A DNA stretch of 64,000 nt from Actinoallomurus oryzae (GTDB taxonomy: Bacteria > Actinomycetota > Actinomycetes > Streptosporangiales > Streptosporangiaceae). Positions 1 to 7,537 of the stretch are shown piece by piece. The notes under the pieces were generated by a model. The model saw only the letters and a program-made list of their open reading frames with translations. It had not been told where the DNA came from and searched no databases. Where the stretch lies: positions 1-64,000 of the forward strand of contig NZ_BAABHF010000065.1 of the NCBI RefSeq assembly GCF_039541955.1, given 5' to 3'. The position numbers were made by a program, and so were the translations under genes. The first letter of the stretch is position 1. Each line of letters begins with the position of its first letter.

Positions 1-68
1 AGCTGGTTCATGCCGCGCTCGAGGCCGCGCCGCGCGTCCTCATCGAACGCGATCATCTTCGGGGACAT
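1..68 (-). CDS. groEL: 60 kDa chaperonin GroEL, N-terminus only
   Basis: The reverse strand from position 68 reads ATG and then codes for MSPKMIAFDEDARRGLERG, which matches the conserved start of GroEL/Hsp60 (usual form PKxIAFDEEARRGLERGMN). GroEL is the ATP-dependent folding chamber subunit. An AGGAG Shine-Dalgarno lies just upstream at about 73-77 on the reverse strand. Only about 22 codons are inside the window, so nothing can be said about the rest. No CIRCE-type inverted repeat (TTAGCACTC-N9-GAGTGCTAA) is visible in the 220 bases upstream. Confidence 0.85.
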   Translation of the reverse strand, partial: MSPKMIAFDEDARRGLERGMNQ

Positions 69-226
69 CTCTGCTCCTGTTCTCTTCGGCGAAGGCGGAC
101 CGGGACGGCGCCCGCGACGGACGGCCCGCGAACGGGCCTCACCCCCCCGGCCCGCCCCTCGTGCCGGCACTCACCGGGCGCGTCCGCCCGGCACCGCCGC
201 GCACTCTATCCACAACTTGCGCGCCA

Positions 227-281
227 CGCACATAGTGCGCGATAAGCAATTAGTGCGCAACACGCAATCGATGGCTAGGAT
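227..281 (+). promoter_or_regulatory. Operator-like repeats and -10 box before the TetR gene
   Basis: CGCAC-ATA-GTGCG is a perfect inverted repeat at 227-239. The half TAGTGCGC occurs twice, at 233-240 and 251-258, 18 bases apart. A TAGGAT box at 276-281 lies 7 bases before the ATG at 289, so the regulator may be transcribed leaderless. Repeats of this kind next to a divergent tetR gene are typical autoregulatory operators; that use is inferred. Confidence 0.45.
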
Positions 282-288
282 GTGACCC

Positions 289-867
289 ATGGAAGACGCA
301 GTGGACATGCGGACGCGCAACCGGCAGGCCACCCGGGAGGCGATCAGCACCGCCGCCCTGCGCCTGGCGCTGGAGCGGGGACCCGAGGGGCTGGCGCTCG
401 TACGGGTGCGCGACATCGCCGAGGCCGCCGGGGTGTCGCCCCGCACCTACAACAACTACTTCTCCAGCCGGGAGGAGGCGATCTGCGCCTTCCAGTCCGA
501 CCAGGCGCGCCGGCTCGGGCAGGCGCTGCTGGAGCGCCCGGCCGACGAGCCGCTCGGCCAGGCCGTCACCGCGGCGGTGACCGAGTACTACGGAACCGCC
601 GAGCCCGACCGGGCGGGCCTGCGCATGATCATGTGCACCCCGGCGCTGGAGGGCGAGGCGCTGAAGGCGTTCACCACGGCGGAGGGCCCGCTGGCCGAGG
701 CGATCGCCGAGCGCACCGGCGGCGACGAGCTGTTCGCCCGGGTCATGGCCGCGGCGGTCGCCGGGGCGATCCGGGTGGCCGGCCGCCACTGGATCGAACG
801 CGACGACTCCGAGCCGTTCGCCTCCATCCTGCGCCGGGCCCTCGCCCACGTCACGGCCGCCGCCTGA
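289..867 (+). CDS. TetR/AcrR family transcriptional regulator
   Basis: 192 residues, the normal TetR size. Residues ~10-60 form the DNA-binding domain: after RQATREAISTAALRLALERG comes the HTH segment RDIAEAAGVSPRTYNNYF, which has the classic TetR turn and recognition helix. The C-terminal ~130 residues would be the ligand/dimer domain and give no clue to the ligand. The start at 289 fits the -10 box at 276-281; a second ATG at 307 is possible. It probably represses itself through the repeats at 227-258. Its target beyond itself is not evident; the neighbours are groEL (divergent) and a metallo-hydrolase. Confidence 0.85.
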   Translation: MEDAVDMRTRNRQATREAISTAALRLALERGPEGLALVRVRDIAEAAGVSPRTYNNYFSSREEAICAFQSDQARRLGQALLERPADEPLGQAVTAAVTEYYGTAEPDRAGLRMIMCTPALEGEALKAFTTAEGPLAEAIAERTGGDELFARVMAAAVAGAIRVAGRHWIERDDSEPFASILRRALAHVTAAA

Positions 868-957
868 CCGGGCCCCACCGGCGCGACTGATCACTCTCCG
901 TAGCGGGTAGGTTCTGGCCTGCGCCGTGAGCGGCGCGCCGGGGAACCAGGGGGAACG

Positions 958-1788
958 ATGGCAGGTCTGACCGACGCCGACGGGCTGTACTTCATCGGCA
1001 ACGCCACCATGGTGATCCGCTACGGCGGGTTCACCCTGCTGACCGACCCGAACTTCCTGCGGCGCGGCCAGCGGGCGTTCCTGGGCTACGGGCTGAACTC
1101 GCGCCGGCTGCGCGACCCGGCGATCTCGATCGACGAGCTGCCCCGGATGGACGCCGTCATCCTGTCCCACCTGCACGGCGACCACTGGGACCGGGTCACC
1201 ACCCGCCATCTCGACCGCGACCTGCCCATCGTCACCACGTCGCACGCGTCACGGGGGCTGGCCCGGCGCGGCTTCGGCCGCACCCGTCCCCTGCGGGTGT
1301 GGCAGGAGCACGAGTTCATCAAGCAGGGCCGCAGCGTACGGATCACCGCGATGCCCGGACGGCACGGCTTCGGGCTCGCGGGCCGCCTGCTGCCGCCGGT
1401 GATGGGCTCGATGCTGGAGTTCGGCCCGGCGGGCGGCGCCACGGAGCTGCGGATGTACATCAGCGGCGACACGCTGATGTACGACGACCTGAAGGAGATC
1501 CCCCGCCGCTACCCCGACATCGACCTGGGCGTGGTGCACCTGGGCGGCACGACGCTGTTCGGCCTGTCCATGGTCACGATGGACGCGCGGCAGGGCGCCG
1601 ACTGGACCGAGATGATCCGCTGCCGCCGCGTGGTGCCGGTCCACTACGACGACTACACGGTCATGAAGTCGGGGCTGCCGGACTACGAGGCGGAGGCCCG
1701 CGACCGCGGCTTCATGGACAAGGTCCGCGCGGTCGGACGCGGCACGAGCATGCCGTTCGGCGACTTCGCGCGGACCGCCAATCGGTAG
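958..1788 (+). CDS. MBL-fold metallo-hydrolase (UlaG-like)
   Basis: 276 residues of metallo-beta-lactamase fold. The zinc motif SHLHGDHWD (HxHxDH) is at about residues 68-76. Further metal ligands are expected in GRHGFG, in SGDTLMYDD and in the C-terminal VPVHYDD. The N-terminus GLYFIGNATMVIRYGG and the strand order resemble UlaG/RNase Z-like lactonases and the phospholipase-D-like branch of the superfamily. The substrate cannot be told from sequence. The ATG has a good ribosome site (CAGGGGGAACG). It stands alone, converging on the STAS gene 22 bases downstream. Confidence 0.8.
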   Translation: MAGLTDADGLYFIGNATMVIRYGGFTLLTDPNFLRRGQRAFLGYGLNSRRLRDPAISIDELPRMDAVILSHLHGDHWDRVTTRHLDRDLPIVTTSHASRGLARRGFGRTRPLRVWQEHEFIKQGRSVRITAMPGRHGFGLAGRLLPPVMGSMLEFGPAGGATELRMYISGDTLMYDDLKEIPRRYPDIDLGVVHLGGTTLFGLSMVTMDARQGADWTEMIRCRRVVPVHYDDYTVMKSGLPDYEAEARDRGFMDKVRAVGRGTSMPFGDFARTANR

Positions 1789-1810
1789 ACGGGCTCGACG
1801 GCAGACGGGC

Positions 1811-2224
1811 TCAGCGCGGCGTCCCGGTGGGAGTGCCGCCGGGTGAGGAGTCCTCGTCCAGGGCCGCGACGACGGCCGTCGCGACCGCCGAGCCGACGTC
1901 GTCGAAGGTGGGGATCGCGCGCGCGACCGCGGTGATCTCGAACACCTTGCGGACGATGCCGCCCGGCGGCACCGCCGCGTACAGCGGGCGGTCCGTCGCA
2001 CGGGCCCGGGTGTACGCGCGCAGCAGCGCGTTGACCGCCGATGAGTCGCAGAACGTCGTCCCGGTCAGGTCGGCGATGATCGGTTCGCCGCCGGAGTTGA
2101 GCAGCGCGAGCAACTGCTCGCGGACCCCGTCGGCGTTGGACGTGTCGATCTGCTCGGGCAGTTCGACGACCGTGTAGCGGCTGGTGCGCCAGGTGGGCAG
2201 AGCGGAAACCACGGCCCGTACCAT
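1811..2224 (-). CDS. STAS-domain protein (anti-sigma factor antagonist type)
   Basis: 137 residues with one STAS domain (about residues 17-115). The signature DLTGTTFCDSSAVNALL carries the Ser pair that anti-sigma kinases phosphorylate in SpoIIAA/RsbV proteins. Such proteins release sigma factors by binding the anti-sigma kinase when unphosphorylated. The ATG at 2224 is preceded by AAGGGGGA. There is no adjacent kinase or sigma gene, so the partner lies elsewhere. Compare the STAS protein at 45511-45873, which has lost these serines. Confidence 0.85.
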   Translation of the reverse strand: MVRAVVSALPTWRTSRYTVVELPEQIDTSNADGVREQLLALLNSGGEPIIADLTGTTFCDSSAVNALLRAYTRARATDRPLYAAVPPGGIVRKVFEITAVARAIPTFDDVGSAVATAVVAALDEDSSPGGTPTGTPR

Positions 2225-2580
2225 CCAGATCCCCCTTGTGCCATTCCGAATGGTGGGGCGGTCTCACAGTTGGACCGCGACGACGCGTCTCACCGGGACA
2301 CCGCGCTTCCCCACGCATTCGAACCCCGGCGGTGTCTCGCATTCGCGGCACCGGGCATCCCCCGCCCGGCGACGACCGCTCCGATGAGACGCTCCCCTTG
2401 CCAGGAGGTTATCCCCTTATTTCCCTACAGATACACCGATTTACCGCCGAACCGCCCATAGCTCCGCCCGCTGAGCAGGCGACACGTACCTGGACGTGGG
2501 GACGATCACACAGACGGCGGTGCGCTCGGCTCCGCGCCACAAAACCGCCGCCGTGCGGCCAGGCGGAACAGACGGTGCGC
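2225..2580. other. Intergenic region without a convincing gene
   Basis: This 356-base stretch lies between the end of the minus-strand kinase gene and the start of the minus-strand STAS gene. It should hold the STAS promoter and the kinase terminator. GGCGGT and ACCGCC around 2516-2550 could pair as a long-loop hairpin. The short block CAGACGG..GTGCGCTC near 2512 recurs at the kinase gene end (2571 on). No open frame here has family likeness. Confidence 0.5.
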
Positions 2581-3954
2581 TCAGCGCTGCGCGGCGAGCC
2601 GCCGTCGGATGGCCGGGCGGAACAGGCGCAGGTCACCGCCGGGGTACGCGCCGCGTGCCGGCTGGTCGCCGTTGAGGACGGTTCCGAGCACGCGTGCGTG
2701 CACGGTCTCCAGTCGCTCGGCGGCCTGGGCGACGTCCTCCCGCCGGGTCCGGCCGTGCCGGGCGACGACGAGCGCGCCCGCGCACCCGCGGGCGAGGACC
2801 GCGGCGTCGGTGGTGGACAGCAGCGGGGGCGTGTCGATGAGCACGATGTCGGCGCGGTCGCCCAGCTCGTGCAGGATCGAGGACATCATCCGCGACGCGA
2901 CGAGGTCGCCGGGGTTGCCCCTGGCCGCGCCGCCGGGCAGCACGGACAGCGTGTCGGGGCCCCACTGACAGAGCACCTCATCGACGGTACGGCCGCCGCT
3001 CAGGAGCTCCGCCAGCCCGTCGGCCTCCTCGACGCCGAGCCGGGAGGCCAGGGAGGAGCCGCGCAGGTCGGCGTCGACCAGGATCACTTTCCAGCCCGCC
3101 TCCGCGAGCGAGACCGCGAGGTTGCACGCGACGGTGGTCTTGCCCTCGCCGGGGAGGGCGCTGGTCACGACCACCGATCGGGGCAGGAAGTCGCCGCCCT
3201 GGGCGAACCGCAGGTTCGCGCGGATCCGGCGGAAGGACTCGGCGAGCGGCGCGTCGCCGCGTACGCCGAGGTCCATGCGTCCGTCGGCGGGCACCGTGCC
3301 CAGCACGGTGCCGCCCGCGACCTCGTGCAGGGCGCCCGCCGACCGGATCGAGGTGTCGGTGCGGTCCCGCAGGACGGCGCCGACCACGCCGACGGCGGCG
3401 CCGATGACCAGCCCGATCCCCAGGTTGACCAGGGGCCGGGGGCTCACCGGCACGCGGGGCGGATCCGCGTCGTCGGCGACCGTGACCCGTACGCCGGCCG
3501 GGGCGGTCCGGTCCGGCCGTTCGAGCCGGTCCACGTAGCCGGCGAAGGTGGTGCCCAGAGTGCGCGCGATCCGCATCGCCAGCTCCGGAGAGGCGTCGGT
3601 GACCGTGGCGCGCACCAGGACGGTGTCCGGCACCGCCACCGCGCTGATCTTCGGCCGCAGTTCCTCGGCGGTCATCCCGTCGCCCAGGGCCGTCGCCACG
3701 GCGGTGGCGACGGTCCGGCTCTGGATCAGCTTGGCGTAGGACTTCGCGCGGTCCTGGGACAGCAGCGACCCCTGGTAGGCCACTGCCGCGTTCCCCCCGT
3801 TCGCGGGCGCGGACACGATCATCGTGATCGTCGCGGCGTACCGCGGGCTCATCCGGGTCGTGGCGAAGGCCGCCGCGATGAGGGCGAGCAGGATCGAGGC
3901 CGCCACCAGCTTCCATCGGCGCCGCAGCAGTCGAAGGTAGTGCAGCAGTTCCAT
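2581..3954 (-). CDS. Wzz/Wzc-like polysaccharide chain regulator and BY-kinase domain protein
   Basis: 457 residues. It begins with a Wzz domain and TM1 (RRRWKLVAASILLALIAAAF, ~12-31) and has TM2 near 175-195 (LVNLGIGLVIGAAVGVVGAV). The cytoplasmic kinase domain carries Walker A SALPGEGKTTVACN, Walker A' VILVDADLRG and Walker B IVLIDTPPLL. BY-kinases control chain length and export of capsule/EPS with Wzx/Wzy machinery. The C-terminus (..RLFRPAIRRRLAAQR) lacks the usual tyrosine cluster, so autophosphorylation may be absent. It is transcribed after the WecA-like gene, 24 bases apart. Confidence 0.85.
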   Translation of the reverse strand: MELLHYLRLLRRRWKLVAASILLALIAAAFATTRMSPRYAATITMIVSAPANGGNAAVAYQGSLLSQDRAKSYAKLIQSRTVATAVATALGDGMTAEELRPKISAVAVPDTVLVRATVTDASPELAMRIARTLGTTFAGYVDRLERPDRTAPAGVRVTVADDADPPRVPVSPRPLVNLGIGLVIGAAVGVVGAVLRDRTDTSIRSAGALHEVAGGTVLGTVPADGRMDLGVRGDAPLAESFRRIRANLRFAQGGDFLPRSVVVTSALPGEGKTTVACNLAVSLAEAGWKVILVDADLRGSSLASRLGVEEADGLAELLSGGRTVDEVLCQWGPDTLSVLPGGAARGNPGDLVASRMMSSILHELGDRADIVLIDTPPLLSTTDAAVLARGCAGALVVARHGRTRREDVAQAAERLETVHARVLGTVLNGDQPARGAYPGGDLRLFRPAIRRRLAAQR

Positions 3955-3978
3955 CCCGCTCCCCTTTCGGCCGGATCC

Positions 3979-4986
3979 CTAGGTCGTACGAAGCTGCTCG
4001 TCGGGCTTGGCGTACACCGGCACCTTGAGCAGCAGCCACACGAACACGCCGCCCAGCCCGGCGCCGATCGCGAGGGGCACGGGCGCCGGCACCCAGCCCT
4101 TCAGAACCGGGACGACCGCGAGGCAGGTGACCGCGGCGGTGCCGGACAGCGCGAACGCCACCTGCCCGGTGCTGAGACCGAGCCGGCGCAGCCGGTGCGA
4201 GACGTGGTCGGTGCCGCCGAGCATCAGCGGCCGGCCCGCGCGGCGCCGCGAGACCAGGACGACGCAGGTGTCGACGGTGGCGACGAAGGTGACCATGAGC
4301 GGCCCGGCCACACCCGTGTCGTCCGTCCGCGCGAACACGAAGAGCGCCGAAGCCGAGATCACGAAGCCGATGAACAGCGATCCGGCGTCGCCCATGAAGA
4401 TCCGCGCGGGCGTCCAGTTGTGCGGCAGGAACCCGGCGCATCCGCAGGCCAGCGCGACGAGCAGCACGCTCACGCCCCTCTGCCCCACCATCATCGCGGG
4501 CAGCGCGAGGGACGCACTGGTCACGCAGGCGACGCCGGCCGCGGCTCCGTCCATGTTGTCGAGCAGGTTGAAGGAGTTGGTGATGACGACGATCCACAGC
4601 ACCGGCAGGACGTAGTCGAGCCAGTTCCCGAAGATCTTCACGTGGCCGCCCGCGCCGACGACGGCCACGGCGGCGAGCCCCTCGACGGTCAGCCGCGGGT
4701 ACGGCGACAGCGGCCGCAGGTCGTCGACCAGGCCGAGCAGCGCCACGGCCGTCGCGGCCACGAGCAGGATCCGCAGGCGCGGATCACCGCCGCTCAGCGC
4801 GGCGATCGTCGGCGCGATCACCCCGACGGCGATGACGACGCCTCCCAGGTACGGCGTCGGCCGCTCGTGACTCTTGCGCATGTCGGGCCGATCGGTCAAC
4901 GACAGCTGAACGGCCAGCCTGCGCACGAATTCGGTCAATACCCCGACCAATACGAATGCAGCGACCGCCACCCACGTCATTGCCAT
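3979..4986 (-). CDS. WecA/MraY-type undecaprenyl-phosphate sugar-1-phosphate transferase
   Basis: 335 residues, about 10-11 membrane helices, glycosyltransferase family 4 in the Pfam sense (MraY/WecA/TagO). Diagnostic motifs are DRPDMRKSHERPTPYLGG (cytoplasmic loop), VDDLRPLS, NSFNLLDNMDGAAAG and NWTPARIFMGDAGSLFIGF. It starts lipid-linked glycan assembly by moving a HexNAc-1-P or similar to undecaprenyl phosphate. The donor sugar cannot be read from sequence. It probably forms an operon with the downstream kinase and initiates the polymer made by this locus. The start has a near in-frame alternative (MAM, 4980). Confidence 0.88.
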   Translation of the reverse strand: MAMTWVAVAAFVLVGVLTEFVRRLAVQLSLTDRPDMRKSHERPTPYLGGVVIAVGVIAPTIAALSGGDPRLRILLVAATAVALLGLVDDLRPLSPYPRLTVEGLAAVAVVGAGGHVKIFGNWLDYVLPVLWIVVITNSFNLLDNMDGAAAGVACVTSASLALPAMMVGQRGVSVLLVALACGCAGFLPHNWTPARIFMGDAGSLFIGFVISASALFVFARTDDTGVAGPLMVTFVATVDTCVVLVSRRRAGRPLMLGGTDHVSHRLRRLGLSTGQVAFALSGTAAVTCLAVVPVLKGWVPAPVPLAIGAGLGGVFVWLLLKVPVYAKPDEQLRTT

Positions 4987-5298
4987 TGATTCTGGTCTCT
5001 CGTTGACGGCAGCAGCTTCTCAGCTCTGTTACCGCGAGACGCGGCCCGTAAAACACCGGCGCACGGCAGACCAGTCGGCACACCGGTGCACGATTCGGGA
5101 CACCGCGAATCGAAACATTCGACCGAATAAAAGATTGCCAACAATGGTCAATATTTCCAAGGTTTCAATGAACCGGCGCAGCATGATAGCGTGCAGCCTG
5201 GTTTTAGAACGGGACCACGGATGCCATTTTCTGGAGTGGCACAGAAAGCAATTCAATCGCACGGATAACGAAATGTCCAGATTGGCCAGGGGGGCCTG
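4987..5298. promoter_or_regulatory. AT-richer divergent promoter region
   Basis: 312 bases between the divergent wecA-like and beta-helix genes, with clearly lower GC than its surroundings (for example CGAATAAAAGATTGCCAACA and CAATATTTCCAAGG). An open frame crosses it at 5003-5299 on the plus strand but its codons lack the G/C third-position bias, so I regard it as non-coding. Both flanking genes should be started from here. Confidence 0.5.
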
Positions 5299-6225
5299 AT
5301 GGGTTCGGCAATTAGAGTATCCGGTGGTATCGCCGCCGCCACACTGTTGATGACTGGAATGGCTGTCGCGCAGCCGGCGTACGCCCGCCAGACCGTGAAC
5401 GTGCCCTGCAACACGGCGGCGCTGATCGCGGCGGTCAACGGCGTCAACAGCATCGGTTCGGGGACGCTCCTGCTGGCCTCGAACTGCGACTACGTCCTGA
5501 CCACCGCGGCCGGGACCGGGCGCGGTCCGGACGGGCTGCTCATCACCGGCGACATCGCCATCATCGGCGGTAACTCGACGCGGATCACCAGGTCGGCCGC
5601 CGCCCCGGCATTCCGCGTCATGGAGGTCACATCGGGCGCCAGGCTCGACCTGCGGAACGTCTTCGTCTCCGGAGGACTGACCGACAACACGACGCCGACT
5701 AATGACTCGGGCGGCGGCATCCTCAACTCCCGCGGGACCATCCGCCTGTACCGCACGACCATCTCCGGCAACACCGCGGACAACGGCGCCGGAATCTCCA
5801 ATGACAGCGGACGGCTGGTCGTCGACAGCACGCTCATCCAGAACAACACCACCCGCACCGGTGGCGGCGGTGGCGGTGGCGTGTACAACGACGGCTCGAT
5901 GACGACGAACAACACCATCATCAGGGCCAACCGCGCGAACACGAACGGCGGCGGACTCTACAACGGTCAGGGCGGCCGGGCCGAGTTGTACCGGACCACG
6001 GTCGACCACAACACGGCCGGCGCCAACGGTGGTGGTATCTACAACGCCGCGGACGCCCGGTTGATCCTGCAGAGGACTCTGGTGCAGCTGAACACCGCCG
6101 CCAGCGGCGGCGGCATCTTCAACGCCGGCGTCCCGAGCCGGGTGTCGCTGAACAACAGCCTCATCCAGAACAACACACCGAACAACTGCGTGCCTCTGGG
6201 CTCGCTGTTCGGCTGCACGAACTGA
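5299..6225 (+). CDS. Secreted right-handed beta-helix repeat protein
   Basis: 308 residues. A Sec signal peptide is clear: hydrophobic GIAAATLLMTGMAVAQPAYA with a cleavage site after AYA near residue 30. The mature part has repeated short coils with GGGI/GGGLYN and N-rich turns (for example NSGGGILNSRGTIRLYRTTI, GGGVYNDGSMTTNNTIIRAN), typical of parallel beta-helix proteins of the pectate-lyase/polymorphic-repeat kind. It is probably an extracellular polysaccharide-binding or -cleaving protein for the EPS locus, but no catalytic residues can be assigned. The ATG is preceded by AGGGGGGCC. A strong hairpin follows at 6239. Confidence 0.75.
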   Translation: MGSAIRVSGGIAAATLLMTGMAVAQPAYARQTVNVPCNTAALIAAVNGVNSIGSGTLLLASNCDYVLTTAAGTGRGPDGLLITGDIAIIGGNSTRITRSAAAPAFRVMEVTSGARLDLRNVFVSGGLTDNTTPTNDSGGGILNSRGTIRLYRTTISGNTADNGAGISNDSGRLVVDSTLIQNNTTRTGGGGGGGVYNDGSMTTNNTIIRANRANTNGGGLYNGQGGRAELYRTTVDHNTAGANGGGIYNAADARLILQRTLVQLNTAASGGGIFNAGVPSRVSLNNSLIQNNTPNNCVPLGSLFGCTN

Positions 6226-6238
6226 CCCGCGTTCCACC

Positions 6239-6291
6239 GGCGGTCGCCGCCGTGTGTGCCGGCATGCCTGACACACACGGCGGCGACCGCC
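6239..6291 (+). terminator. 20-bp perfect stem hairpin after the beta-helix gene
   Basis: Left arm 6239-6258 (GGCGGTCGCCGCCGTGTGTG) pairs perfectly with 6272-6291, leaving a 13-base loop. There is no T tract, as is common in actinobacterial terminators. It lies 13 bases after the stop codon of the beta-helix gene and 28 bases before the next gene. Confidence 0.75.
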
Positions 6292-6319
6292 CCAGAATGG
6301 AGATGCGTGGTGGCCGGCA

Positions 6320-7537
6320 ATGGCTGAACTTCGCACGAGCGGCGAACGCACGAGCGACGAGCGCACGGACCGCCGCACCACCGACCGGGACCGGCGGCCG
6401 GCGGGGGCCTTCCCGGGCGGGCCCGCACGCGTCTGCCTGCTGATCGGCCAGCTCGGCCTCGGCGGCACCGAGAAGCAGCTCGTCCTGCTCGCCCAGGGCC
6501 TGCGCGCCCGCGGCATCGACGTTCACGTGCTCCTGATGTTCGAGGGCGGTCCGCGGGAAGGCGCGCTGCGGGCGGCCGGGATACCCGTCACCCACCTGGG
6601 GTTCGTCTCCGCCGCCGCGGGAGCGCGCATGCTGCCGGCCAACGCGGCCGCCTTCGCGCGGCTCGTCCGTCAGCTGCGGCGGCTGCGGCCCGCCGTTCTG
6701 CACGCCTTCCTGTTCCACAGCTACGTGACCGCCGCTCCGGCGGCGCGCCTGGCCGGCGTCCGCGTGCTGGTCGCGGGCCGGCGCAGCCTCGGTGACTTCA
6801 AGCGGGGCCGCCACGTCATGCTCGCGGTCGAACGCCTCGCCACCGGCATGACCGACCTGCTCGTGGCCAACGCCGAGGCCGTCGCCGAGGACACACGCCG
6901 CCAGGAGAAGGTCTCCCCCGACAAGATCGTCACCGTGTACAACGGCCTGCCGGACTCGGCGTTCGCCCCGGCCGCCCCCACGGTCATCGACACCACCGCG
7001 CCGGTCGTCCTGTGCATCGCGAACCTCAAGCCCGACAAGGGACACCGGTACCTGATCGACGCCGTCGCGCGCCTCCGCGACCAGGGCCTGCCGACCACCC
7101 TCGCCCTCGTCGGCGACGGGCCGCAGCGCCGCGCGCTGGAGGAGCAGACGGCACGCGTGGGCGCCGACGTACGGTTCCTCGGCACCCGTACCGACGTCGA
7201 GCCGCTCCTCGCCCGTGCCCAGGTCGTGGCACTGCCGTCCCTGCACGAGGGCATGAGCAACGCCGTCATGGAGGCGATGGCCGCGGGACGCCCGGTCGTC
7301 GCCACCGACGTCGGGGGAACCGGCGAGCTGCTGCGCGACCGCGGCGTCCTGGTGCCACCCTCCGACGGCGCGGCGCTGGCCGAGGGGATCGGCCGCGTGC
7401 TGCGCGACCACGGCCTGGCCGAGCGGCTCGCCGCGCGGGCGCGCGCCTGGAGCCTGGAGCACCTTCACGTCGACGCGATGGTCGACCGCCATGTCCAGAT
7501 CTACCGAGAGCTGCTGGAGCGCCGATGTGCGGAATAG
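6320..7537 (+). CDS. GT4-family glycosyltransferase
   Basis: 405 residues, GT-B fold. The N-terminal half starts VCLLIGQLGLGGTEKQLVLL after a ~35-residue hydrophilic leader. The C-terminal donor site has IANLKPDKGHRYLIDAV, VGDGPQRRAL and the E-x7-E motif region LPSLHEGMSNAVMEAMAAG. It would add a sugar from a nucleotide donor to the lipid-linked repeat unit. It overlaps asnB by 13 bases and is closely related in layout to the GT at 9447-10568 (GGTEKQLV versus GGTESQLV), so the two may be ancient duplicates flanking asnB. Confidence 0.85.
   Translation: MAELRTSGERTSDERTDRRTTDRDRRPAGAFPGGPARVCLLIGQLGLGGTEKQLVLLAQGLRARGIDVHVLLMFEGGPREGALRAAGIPVTHLGFVSAAAGARMLPANAAAFARLVRQLRRLRPAVLHAFLFHSYVTAAPAARLAGVRVLVAGRRSLGDFKRGRHVMLAVERLATGMTDLLVANAEAVAEDTRRQEKVSPDKIVTVYNGLPDSAFAPAAPTVIDTTAPVVLCIANLKPDKGHRYLIDAVARLRDQGLPTTLALVGDGPQRRALEEQTARVGADVRFLGTRTDVEPLLARAQVVALPSLHEGMSNAVMEAMAAGRPVVATDVGGTGELLRDRGVLVPPSDGAALAEGIGRVLRDHGLAERLAARARAWSLEHLHVDAMVDRHVQIYRELLERRCAE

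Noticed and set aside
69..288. CIRCE heat-shock operator upstream of groEL
   Set aside because: Looked for TTAGCACTC-N9-GAGTGCTAA and close variants; only isolated GCACTC pieces (about 164 and 200) without the paired half.
2236..4989. 917-codon plus-strand frame opposite the kinase and WecA-like genes
   Set aside because: Antisense shadow with no recognisable domain; the minus-strand products have complete family signatures.
5003..5298. 98-codon plus-strand frame in the gap before the beta-helix gene
   Set aside because: AT-rich third positions and no family likeness, in contrast to all real genes around it; better read as promoter DNA.
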